This document shows positions 42,108 through 53,200 of a stretch of 64,000 nt of DNA, piece by piece. The stretch is from NCBI RefSeq assembly GCF_037975245.1, contig NC_092562.1, positions 6,428,001 to 6,492,000 of the forward strand. The letters run 5' to 3'. Positions within the stretch are counted from its first letter, which is position 1. Each line of letters starts with the position of its first letter. The notes beneath the pieces are model-generated. The model worked only from the letters and a program-made list of their open reading frames with translations. It was not told the origin of the DNA and ran no database searches. Made by a program: the position numbers and the translations under genes. The DNA comes from Apostichopus japonicus (lineage: Eukaryota; Echinodermata; Holothuroidea; Aspidochirotida; Stichopodidae).

Positions 42108-42165
42108 AATTTTGGCTTAGAATGCCTCCCAGATCGCTGGAAAAGGCACTTCCCAGGCCTTGTAT
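42108..42165 (-). repeat. dispersed repeat family A, partial copy 7
   Basis: The reverse complement reads GGCCTGGGAAGTGCCTTTTC then CAGCGATCTGGGAGGCATTC. The GCGCC half is missing. Confidence 0.7.
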
Positions 42166-42340
42166 AAGTTGCATCTTAGCATTTTCTCTTTTGAAAATAC
42201 TAGCGATATCATAAAAACATTAAAAAAAAAAATGCTCAAGGGGGAGCGGCTGCCCCCTTCCCCCCCCCTGGCTACGCGCCTGCCCATGACATTCATTGCC
42301 TTCCCTCATGCCCCTCCTCAATAGTTCTCCTTAGTCTCTC

Positions 42341-42720
42341 AAAAGAATACGCCAGGTCAGAATTGCTTTTGATATGTTATAGAGGAACACAATCTAAGCA
42401 TTCTAGTGAAATTTGCATTCAATTCCTATGTACCGTTTTTGAGATATTGACAGTTGAAGTTATCTGATATTCTAACAAAAGTGAACTTGAAGCAAACAGG
42501 TGTGATGTCATAGTTGCACACTGACAAATAATGTTTTGTCTTTTCTTTATTTTTTCGTTCTATTGATTTGACATTGGATTGAATAAGGTTACTAGTTTGT
42601 CTAAATTAAAGGAGATGTGAATTTTATGAAATACCAATAACTATGCTACATTCACATTAAGGATGCATCCAATTGTGAAGTATAAAGTTAGACGTACATT
42701 TTAAAGGAAAAGCAAACATG
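42341..42720 (+). mobile_element. truncated second copy of the 2039-2611 foldback element
   Basis: It starts CAAAAGAATACGCCAGGTCAG and follows the first copy closely through the GTGTGATGTCATAGTTGCAC segment and the central region. It stops near AAAGCAAACATG, losing the right arm. Confidence 0.7.
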
Positions 42721-42956
42721 TTGGTTTAGAAAGAAGATTATCTCCTGGCAGTAGGCAGGAAGTTGTGGCTAGTAGCTCTATGCTCCAAGACTCGTTGTGG
42801 TTTATTAGCTGATTTATTGACAGTTGTATCCGTGCTCTGGGTTACCCCATGATTCAGTTCTGGTTAGTTCTTAGACTTAACATTAATCAGTTAGTACGCA
42901 AAATATTCGTGTTAAAACTTAAAGAGTAATTTCTCACTTATTTGAGTTTCTTCAAA

Positions 42957-43261
42957 GGGCGTAGGAACGGGGGGGGCTGGGGGCGCCAGCCCCCCCCCCC
43001 CAGTGAAAAATGTGGAGGGGCGGAAAATCTCATTTGGAGCACCAAATTGCATCTAAGGCCTGGTGAAAATACAAAATTAAGTTTACAAAATGGAGTGGGT
43101 GTTGAAGTGCGCTATATTGCACCAAATTGCATCTAAGACTACCTGGAAATGCAAAAAATTCCAATGGGGAGGGGGACACCCCCTCCCCTTAGACCCATCC
43201 CCAGGCCGGCCATCAGTCTTCAGCCCCCCCCCCCACTCAAAAGTACCTTCCTACGCCACTG
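42957..43261 (+). mobile_element. GC-ended repeat B, copy 2, with 11-bp target-site duplication
   Basis: The 305-bp insertion is bounded by GTTTCTTCAAA at 42946-42956 and 43262-43272, an exact 11-bp duplication. The ends read GGGCGTAGGAAC and CTACGCCACTGG. The interior has two ATTGCATCTAAG half-repeats and poly-C tracts. There is no open frame. The target length fits LINE-type mobilisation or an uncommon DNA transposon. Confidence 0.78.
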
Positions 43262-43690
43262 GTTTCTTCAAACGTTAGTGGAAGAAACCTGTTTCTTCCG
43301 TCCGGAAAAAAACATGGATCTTGCCTCCTTGGAACTGTAATGTCACAAATTTACTTGTTATGGATTTAATTGTTTTGTTTCTCTGTTGTTTCCGGATTAA
43401 GGGGATGAATGGCTTGGCCTATAGACCTAACGTTATATATACAGCTGAATTAGCTCCTTCGCCCCTCTTCAATGGTTATATAGCTGGATATTGCCCAGTT
43501 TGAGATACATCCATCTCCATAAAGACAATTTTTAAGAGCAAATTGTTATTTATAATTTCAGTTACATCCTCCGGCATGTGAATCGCAAAGGTTTTATTCA
43601 AGCGTTTCCTCTCAGTTTATATGTGACTGTTATACAATACGTTAAAGGCTGATTACTTCTCAAGTAAATTTCACTGAATTGCATCAGTAG

Positions 43691-43716
43691 GGTGGGGTGG
43701 GGGGTGGGGGTAGGGT
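43691..43716 (+). other. G-quadruplex-forming G-run cluster
   Basis: Runs of 3-6 guanines separated by single T or TA occur five times in 26 bp, which satisfies the usual G-quadruplex pattern. It lies about 3.6 kb upstream of the giant exon. Confidence 0.6.
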
Positions 43717-46647
43717 GATATAGAAGAGTCATCGTTCAATTCCGTTCATCATAGTCCATCTATTTGGTGAAACTGTTCCAATTCCTGCCTTCAACAACTT
43801 TCATGTCAGAAACTTTCAAAATGTTAGAAACTTGCAAATTTGACTCTCAAATTTTAACTTCTTTTAAAATGTTTCAACACTTTGGTCAAATAACTTTGCT
43901 TCATCTCCACGATACAACAATTGTAACACCTTTGAAAAATAGTCATCAAGCAAGTTATGCAAATATAGCATGATATGTTTTTTACGCTAATCTTGTGAAA
44001 GTAACTATTGTGATCATACATATTAGGGCTCCTTATTTCATATCAGTGTTCTTAGACCTAAATCGTCTGGGAACAATTAGTTATATCTCTCATTGTGAAA
44101 GAAACAACCAAGTCCAGAAATGTATGCCGTTACTGAACTAAGAGCTGTGCAATCTTCAGATTGAGAACACCACACTTAAATATTATTCTTTCAGTTATAA
44201 TTTAGAGCATTTAGCACCTAGACAGTCTTGTAGCCTAACTTTCCTAAAACTGAAAAGTTTTCCCTCTTAAGTCAAAATAGTTCCCCTCCCTTCTGACGGT
44301 TTCCATAACACCGTGGATTAAATTATCGCTCGGGATGAGCACTAAAATATCTGTTTATTCATGGATTGTTACTGCCAATACCGGTACGTCAATAGAGACT
44401 AAATTTGCAATTTCTTATTTATTGCACTGGCGAAGCTACAATGCGGGTGAAAGCTATAAGACATGCCAGTTATTGTCTGATTTAATAATCATATATATTC
44501 GTATTAATACGAGGCTATAGTATGCGGTGTTTGTCCCATATGGCTTGCCATATGGCTTGCAGTGAGGTAGAGGTCAGTGGTATAGCGTCGCAAGCGCTTT
44601 GTGTATATTGCGTAATCGCCGGGAATTCCCAAGTAAATTAGTACCCCCATAGTGTGAAAATTCAATTAAAAGAGCTATTAGTAGTAATTATGCAATTAAT
44701 TTAATGTTTTTATTAATCTGAAAAATATTAACATACATTAATAAATGTTTGGAAGTGAAATATAGGGATATATTAACCATGGACGAAACTACATGTTTGG
44801 AGGGTACAGAAATGTAACTTCCATATCATAACCATAGTTCTTTCATAATACAGTAAGTAGGTGATTATTGCGGTGTTGTCAATTACAAAAAGTGCACTGT
44901 AATATTAGTTCCATGATTGCAACGACTTATCACGTACAAAGTATTACTAGTATAAGCAATCAATAAGGTTCGAAAAATAGGCAGCTGTATAATTGTACGA
45001 AGTATCACTTTTTAAGATTTTCCTGAATTACCATTAACCAGGAAATGGCGAGACAGACTCTCCTGCGCTTTTAGTTTACAGCGACCAAGTTGGAGGCTGG
45101 CCGACAAGTTTTAACGGTAACTTCAGTCTTCCCGGACTCAGCGGTCGTACTTTTGCCGTTTGGGTTCAGTGTTGACTGCTCGTCTTTGTATTTTGTTGTC
45201 TCCCACTATCAACCCAAATGGAAACCATTGGATATTTCGAACGTAGTCTTCATTAACATACTAATCTCTGGCTATGCTAACCGAAGTGGTATAGCCTACT
45301 GTAGTTGTTTATCAGGCAAGGCCTAGGCTACAGTATATCCTGTTAGACATACTGCAGTGCCTAGGCCTACTAGTACTAGGCTACTGTAGGTGTTCCTACG
45401 AATAAATAACCACAATCGTCAAATTGTTCTTTATAAGGGAGAAGTTAATTCGATGTTTGTAAGGATACAGTATAAAACCAATCAATCATTTCTTAACATA
45501 CACATGTACAGCTCCATAAGATCAGTCACTAACAGTAATACTGGCCTTTCTCTAGTATAAATCCTAGTCAATGATGTCAATCTATGTTACTCAACATTAT
45601 GTCACTCACATTGTTAAAGGCATTGAAGACTCGCCCCAATCCGTGTGCCGCGCTCTGAAAAAGTTAACCTTCCGTTGCTTGCAAGTGAAGTATTCTTCTT
45701 ATCGCTACAAAATGAAGACAGTAATGAAACGTGATACCTTGTTATCTTTTATCTAGACCTGAGATGTCCATCGCTGCTATGTACACTGTGTTGTGGGTAT
45801 TGACCGTAGCTGTATGTATTGACTGTGCACTAGTGTCTAATTACTTACGGTAGCAAGCTATGTGTGTTCTTTCTGGGATCGATGGTGGTGTGTTAGACTT
45901 CTGTTACACCTAATACGAAACTAGGTCAGATTACCGGCATGAGACGCTTCTTTAACTAGTGTTAGTTACTACTGTACTAGTAGTACTAGATTGTGGCCAC
46001 TATTATGTGCTGCTTGTGAGACTGGTAGTGACTGAAATCTCAGCTAGGTAACAACTGATTGTCATTGTTAGCTCCATTAGATTGCAGAGAACTCTAATGT
46101 AAATATCTTGTTAAAATCCTATTGAATCATACAAAAGTTGTTTCTTCTGTCAAGATTGACTTGAAATCTCTACCTCATATTCAGTCACATGAGTCATAAG
46201 TCATAGGCAGTAAGTTTAAATGTTTTCTTGTGCATTGTTATAGTGGACAAATTTCCTTGTCTAACAACTTAACATAGATCTTATCAAACTCAGTTGTATA
46301 TTAATGGTGGTATCCCAACAGTTTGGTTTTGCTTCAAAATACAGGTTTGCTATACTTTCTTACTATTATTCTGTACATTGCTATTGACATACATGCATCA
46401 AAACTAACCGGATTACTTGTATTACATGGAACCATAGTTTCTTGGGTATACAGTAGACATCTGACATTCATTGAGATTTTGCAACATTTGGAGTCACACC
46501 ATGTTAAAAAATCAAAGGTGGCATGCTGAGCTGGCTCAGATTGTGAAGAAACAGTATGCAAAACTTTACATGATTTTGGCATACAGTTTGATTTTCTCAA
46601 TTATCTTAACCTTTTTTTCAATATATTTTTTCATCTTTTGTAATAGG

Positions 46648-46756
46648 TTGCAGCAACTTTACTCTGAGTATACGTCAGATGGAAAGTAACATAACAAAGT
46701 GACAATATCATCATGCTGAGGAACAAGGCAACTACAATTAGAGTAGCAGACAACTG
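46648..46756 (+). other. possible 5' UTR exon of the DNAJC14-like gene
   Basis: The stretch is bounded by a TTTTGTAATAG acceptor-like site and a CTG/GTAAGG donor and lies 0.5 kb before the giant exon's acceptor. It has no long open frame. This is inference from splice-site shape only; the true first exon and promoter were not identified. Confidence 0.25.
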
Positions 46757-47284
46757 GTAAGGTACAGTAATAATTGGTACTTGTATAAGTAAAGAGTTGT
46801 GTTGAACTGCATCAGTATCACCAAACTGTGTTATACTGACAGAGGGTCACATAATTGGAAAGCCCTATCATGTTACTCAGATGTTTTTCCCATCATTGTC
46901 CTTATATAAGTGAGTAATTAAATCATTTATATATATATTTAGTTCAATGTAGAAAGAGTGTTGAAGGGTCAAGACATTGGGAGTCAAGTCATGGTAGTTT
47001 ACTTACTTTTGTTGATTGGGTAAAGTCGCATAGTGCATGGGTTCTATTGTTTCAGTCATATAGTGAACAATTATCATGTCCCAACTCAACTAATTGTTGC
47101 AAAATTCCTCATTAATATTCAGTTTGGATTTGATGTTCTTTTAGGCTTAAATGCAGAACAAGTTACCAATGTGAAAATAAGTAAACTTCTGTTAGTCCTC
47201 ATCAAATGCATTCTTTATTTAACAGAGGTGTTGTTGTTGTATCTTCTTTTAGCTTTTAGTCGCAAATATCATGCTGGTGTGATC

Positions 47285-50252
47285 ATGGCTCACCAGAGAG
47301 AACCTTCAGGTAGTTCAGACCAAGCTTCATATGCTGACCCTCGAATGCCCACAAAATCTCCATTAATATCAGGTGTAACCAAGAAGAAGACACCACCACC
47401 GCCACCTGGATTTGCTGTAATCAAGTCACAGGGATATGTTGCTACTGATGTGTGTACAAGCAAGTCACAGGGATATATTACTCCTGATGTGTGTTCTAGC
47501 AGATCACAGGGATATATTGCTCCTGATGGAAATATGGAGGCCACCAGTACGAAAAGGAAAAGGGAGATTAATTGCAACAAGCATGGAACTGACGTACACA
47601 AACAGTTTGTGTATGGATATGATTCCTACGTGAGTGGGGTACATGATTCTGGTTCCACTGACAGTTATCCACCGCCGCCTAGTGACAACTTTTTTAACCT
47701 GACATCAGATTTTGATGTGTCGAGCTTGTCAACGTGGAAAACAGATGCAGTGTATGAGGATTTGTTTGATGTCAGCAATCCTTGTATCACAGATGCTTTG
47801 GATTGCATTCCAAAGGATAATGGAAGGATACCAGGCAATGCAGAAGATACACCTAACGCTGGGTCAACCCTTCATCTTCCAAAAGGCCCTGAGTCTGTTG
47901 ATTTGAGTTTGGAAGACATGATCCAGAAAGTAGAATATGCTTTCAAGCAAAATGAGTGGGACATGCCAAGTAGTGAACAGGTTTTGCCTGGCCAGCTCGT
48001 AGTAGAAGGAGGTACTCATATAGGAGGGAATGATACCCACTCAGGAAACAGACAGATGGAATTATACTTTCAGAGTTTGCTGAGCAATGTGAGGGAGGAG
48101 GACCTGACAAATCATGAGGGATCACCTTCAACAAATGGATCGTTCCATCAGATTAATCCATTTGTTCACGGGGAAGGAAACCTCCAGGCTGAAGAGTTGG
48201 GAGACTGTAGTTTATTGACCCCTGAAGAAAAAGTGTTGCTTGATATGCTGATATCAAAAATAAAGCAAAGAAAATTAGACAGAAACACAAGAAAGAAATC
48301 AAACTCTTTCAAAGATGCAACAAGAGAAGAGGTAGAGCAAAGGGTTAATTCAGCTGAATCTAGAGGCAGCAGCACAACAGAGCACGTCCTGGCAAACAAC
48401 AAACATTTCCCAATCCCTGAAGTCGTCAGGAAACGCTGTCAGGATGACCAAATTGGAGGTGGCCTTTTCGACTCCACTGCTACTACTGTGACGAAGAGGG
48501 ACCACTCAGGTACTTCTAAGAATGCACTTCTTACTGGACCAACTCCTTCCAAATCTGCCAAGTTACAGCAGGAGCAATCACTGAAAAAACAGAAAAAAAA
48601 TGAGCTTGTTTCAGTCGTGAATCGGACAGATGTTCACGAAGGCAGGGAATGCCAAAGGACTCAGAAACAGGCTGACGACTTGGAGGACATGGAAATTGAA
48701 GATTTTGATGAGAAGCCCGGTGCAGATGGTGGTCTCTTCCTTGGTCCATATAGTGGTAGCAGTTTGATTAACCTTCAGGGAAACGACCAAGGAGTTTGTA
48801 AACCACCAAAAACAGGGAAGATTCCTTCCAACCTTCTGAAGAAGAAGAAGAACAAAAGGAAATCTTCAGCAGGAACAGATGGAGACCATTCACAGCAACA
48901 TAAAAGGAACCAAGGAAATGTGTCTGAAGCAGAGAATGTCAGTACTATGGATGTACATTCACAGCATATCACTGAACAGGTAATGCATTCTACAGATGAT
49001 AAGACACCTCAGCAAGTGGTGAGTAGTTGGAATGACAATGGAGGTGGAAAGAATGCTAAGTTAGGAAGCAATGAACCTAGGTCACCATGGATTCAGCAAC
49101 ATGGGACATTGGGACATGTTGAGGTCAATCAAGTGACAAATGATGTAAACTTCAAAGGCTCGTTGCAGAACCAAAAGCCACATGAAAGTACTTTGCAAGC
49201 TAAGGCACATAACAAGGTGGAGTCAATCGGGTCGAGTTATGCTGCGGCATTGAGAGAAAGATGTAGTCCCCCTGCTGAAGTAGTGCATAAATCTCCAAAG
49301 GAAACAAGTGTGGAGAGAAAGGAGCAAACATATTTTGAAACTGATTGGGAAGTGGTACTTCCACAACGTAAAGCACATTCCAAACCAGCTAACAAACACA
49401 GTGACTTCACCGAGCAAGGCAGCAAAGAATACACAGGTGGAAACAGGGATAAACTTGAAAATGGCAAGAAGTTAAGGACGCCAGGCAGTCTTGATTCAAG
49501 GTCAAGGGTTACCAAAGTAGAATTGAAAACTGTTATGAAGGAGACACATGCAGCTGGAGAATCGGTGCTTCCTCCGACCAAGAAGAAAGAACAATCTAGA
49601 AAAGATAGAATCAAGGCCACATCATTAAAAGATTCCAAGAACAATGCATATGGTGGGGACGACCTCACTGGATTATCCTCCTCTGTGCTAAAGGGTAAGC
49701 AGTCACAAGAAACAGGCAACGGTTGGCAGAGAGTACAAAGAGCTGAGGTCCCTTCACAAGCTGCAACTAATCCAGGAAAGGGTTCTAAGAGAGAAGAAAG
49801 GAAGAGCAAAGGGATGAAGCAAAGGGAGAGGAAGATGAGTGAGGAGAGTTGCAAGGGAGAAGAAAACGGTTCTGTCAGTCACGGAAAGACCACTTTCCAA
49901 AAACGCTCAAGAAGCTATAGTGGCAATCAGAGAGATTCTCAAAGCAGCGACAAAGCTGATGCCTTTGATTATGGGAAAGCTACAGGGAAAGAGAAAGATG
50001 TTGGAAGTGGCGCAGGAAAGTTGCCCTCGGGGGTAAAACAAAAACATAATAATGGTAGACATGGTAATGTCGACAAGGAAGACAAATGTCGTGACCAGAA
50101 AACTGAGAATCTTACTCAAGCAGGCAAACCTAGAAGAGATTCTGCACCAAAGGTTAAGAAAGAGATACCTCATGGAAGTCACACTGCATTTAAGCAAAAA
50201 GACCAACAAGCAAAGGCCAGAAAAGGGAAGAAAAGTTCTATCAACTGGAATG
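47285..50252 (+). CDS. DNAJC14: DNAJC14-like giant exon: 989-residue disordered basic N-terminus
   Basis: A single exon of 2968 coding nt ends at AATG before GTAAGTT (phase 1). It contains TPPPPPGF (36-43), three 13-residue repeats of the type KSQGYxxxDVCxS (47-82), many Lys-rich patches such as KKKKNKRKSS, and mostly polar residues, which suggests intrinsic disorder. Likely acceptors are the two AGs at 47251-47259, making 47253-47284 5' UTR. I see no recognised domain in it. The frame is open for a further 84 codons upstream, but without an ATG. Confidence 0.85.
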
Positions 50253-53200
50253 GTAAGTTGAAAGATCTTCACCACCTGGTACAAATACCACACAGTTCAC
50301 AAATTGACAGGGCCTGTTGGCAGCTGTGCGACATATGTTGTAGGTTTAGCACATAGCATTTTGTTTTGGTTGGTTCCTTGTCAGTATCGATTCTTCAGGT
50401 TTTTGGCTTTAGTTATGAATGTTGTGTTCTAATGATAGTGTGAACTTTCTAGAGAAATGTGTAAATTATCAACAAATTATGTTAATGATAATTATGTTAA
50501 TGAAAGGTCATCCTGCATTTTTCCATAATGTCTAGCAAGTTTCTTGGAAGATCATATATTGGGTAAGATGCCTTTCACAAACTTATCCTTTAGAAAGTCT
50601 CTGTGGCGATCTGTAGATTGCACAACATAAGCTGCTATCTGTCCCTCAAAATGTTACATCTTTATACAATGTTAGATTGTATTTATAACATGAGCTGCTA
50701 TGTCAACCTCAGAATGTTACATCTTTTTACAATGTTAGATTGTATAACATAAGCTGCAGAATGTAACATCCTTATACAATGTTAGATTACATATATATAA
50801 CATATAAGCTGCTATCTCTCCCTCAGAATGTTAAATCTTTATACAATGTTAGATTGTATAACATAAGCTGCAGAATGTAACATCCTTATACAATGTTAGA
50901 TTGTATAACATAAGCTGCTATGTCTACCTCAGAATGTTACCTCTTTATGCAATGTTAGATTGTACAACATTAGCTGCTATCTCTCCTCCAAAATGTTACA
51001 TCTTTATACAATGTTAGATTGTATAACATAAGCTGCTATCTCTCCCTCAGAATGTTAAATCTTTATACAATGTTAGATTGTATAACATAAGCTGCTATCT
51101 CTCCCTCAGAATGTTAAATCTTTATACAATGTTAGATTGTACAACATTAGCTGCTATCTCTCCCTCAGAATGTAACATCTTTATACAATGTTAGATTGTA
51201 TAACATAAGCTGCAGAATGTAACATCCTTATACAATGTTAGATTGTATAACATAAGCTGCTATGTCTACCTCAGAATGTAACATCTTTATACAATGTTAG
51301 ATTGTATAACATAAGCTGCTCTCTCTCCCTCAGAATGTTAAATCTTTATACAATGTTAGATTGTATTTATAACATGAGCTGCTATCTCTACCTCAGAATG
51401 TTACACCTTTATACAATGTTAGATTGTATTTATAACATGAGCTGCTATGTCTCCCTCAGAATGTAACATCCTTAAACAATGTTTGATTGTATAACATAAG
51501 CTGCTATGTCTGCCACAACATGTTACATCATTTTACAATAGTTTTATGTTTGAGGTGCCACATCTTCTTCCAAACCGTAATTATGTCTTTTTACCTCTGC
51601 ATAGCTTACATGTTTCAACATGGTATTTCCAACCTGTTTTCTCACATCTTCAATCTATAGACCATCTACAAGCCATGGTAAAGCTCTCTAAGGAAGGGGC
51701 TATCTTTGTCGTATGCTTACTACAGATAGTTGCTATGTGTCTGGCTGCTCATGCATATGCAACGTAAGTGAATCTTGAATATTGCTTCATGGACTTGTAA
51801 TTATATGTCCCATCATTTGTTCATTATTAGCGGATTTGTGTCATTTTTAGCCCCATCAATGTCAGTGATTCTGGCTGCTGTTGTTTCTCTAATGGGAAAA
51901 ATTCAACTCATGCTTACTTACAGTATGGAGAATTGTATTATCTGCTTTGTTTCCCAAAACAACACTTTTTATGTTGTCCTGCTTACACTCAGTTTGCTTA
52001 AAATGCACTAATCCTACTTATTGAAGTACAGTGTCTTTGTTGTCTTCCTTCTTGATCTGTTTTCTTTTTTTGGCTTAAATTATGCAGAACATGAAGGTCT
52101 CCTTCACTTCTCTAGGCCAGATATTGAATCCTTCTGCTGTTTCTTGCAGTATTGTCATGTGGTTTATTCAGAACAAAACTTTGCCCAATTTGGTTTTGAA
52201 CAAGTATATTTGTAGATGCCCATTGTTTGTAAAATATTTCGGTTGGTTTCAACAGGACTGATTTGATGTTAGTGAGCTCCTTCAGCATACATGCAATAAT
52301 ATTGGTGTATATGCTTATGTAGGTATCTTTATTGTACTTGAGAAGAGCTTTCGGTCCTTCATAAGTATATCATTATTCATTTTTCTTTTCTTTTTATAGG
52401 TTTGACTACTTCCAATACCTCATCATGGCCTTAGCATCGGATGCCATTGACTGCTGTCAAACTCTTGTACCATTCATGATCAATCTTTTTGTGAAACATT
52501 TATGGCCCTATGTCCTGAAACCAATTTGGTTCGTAGTAATACTTTTGGTGCTAATAGTTGTGCTTTGTGCAAAAGCCATATACCAATGTCTTCATTGGCT
52601 TGCTTGGTGTACGTTCAGAGTTTTCAGTCAAGAAGGCAAGTATGAAGCTAGCAGCAGCAGTCGTAATGAACAGTTCCAGCAAGACTTTGGCAGCTTTGGT
52701 CAAGGGAGAGACTTTCCTAACAAGTGCAATACAGACCAAGAGGGAACATTTCCTGGGTCAACATTCTCTGACATGGGTAGTCATGGCAACTCAACTGACA
52801 ATAATCAAGGATGGAATAGTGAAACCACAGACAATGGCTACAAGACTGGAGATCCAGGTACTGGAAATTCCAGGACCGGCACCAGTAGTGACGGTAATCA
52901 AAATAGTACTTCTTATATGTGATTTGTGTAAACCCACCTGTTTGCTTTCTTACGTACCCATTTACTTGCAGGCTGCATTACAGAATTACTGGCAATAATA
53001 TGTGAAGGCAAAAGTACCTGCCAGGAAGGTTACTTATTGGTTCTGTTGTTGACGGTGAAGAATAATGCATGTGACCACGTGTGTGTTTATGTTTGCATGA
53101 CACTGTGGAAAGTAGTAAAAGTATGCTGTGATTGAAACTTAGGTAAAACTTCAGTGACTGTGACGTCTTTCTTGGAGAAGTACACAATACCTTCCTATTG

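Larger units (their letters stand above)
43273..47252. other. upstream flank of the DNAJC14-like gene, no supported gene
   Basis: Mostly unique AT-rich sequence. A G-run cluster at 43691-43716 is noted separately. The promoter is presumably here but no TATA or CpG-dense block stands out. Confidence 0.4.

Noticed and set aside
47033-47284. Extension of the DNAJC14-like protein by 84 upstream codons
   Set aside because: There is no ATG in that stretch. It is hydrophobic, unlike the rest, and splice acceptors at 47251-47259 lie inside it.
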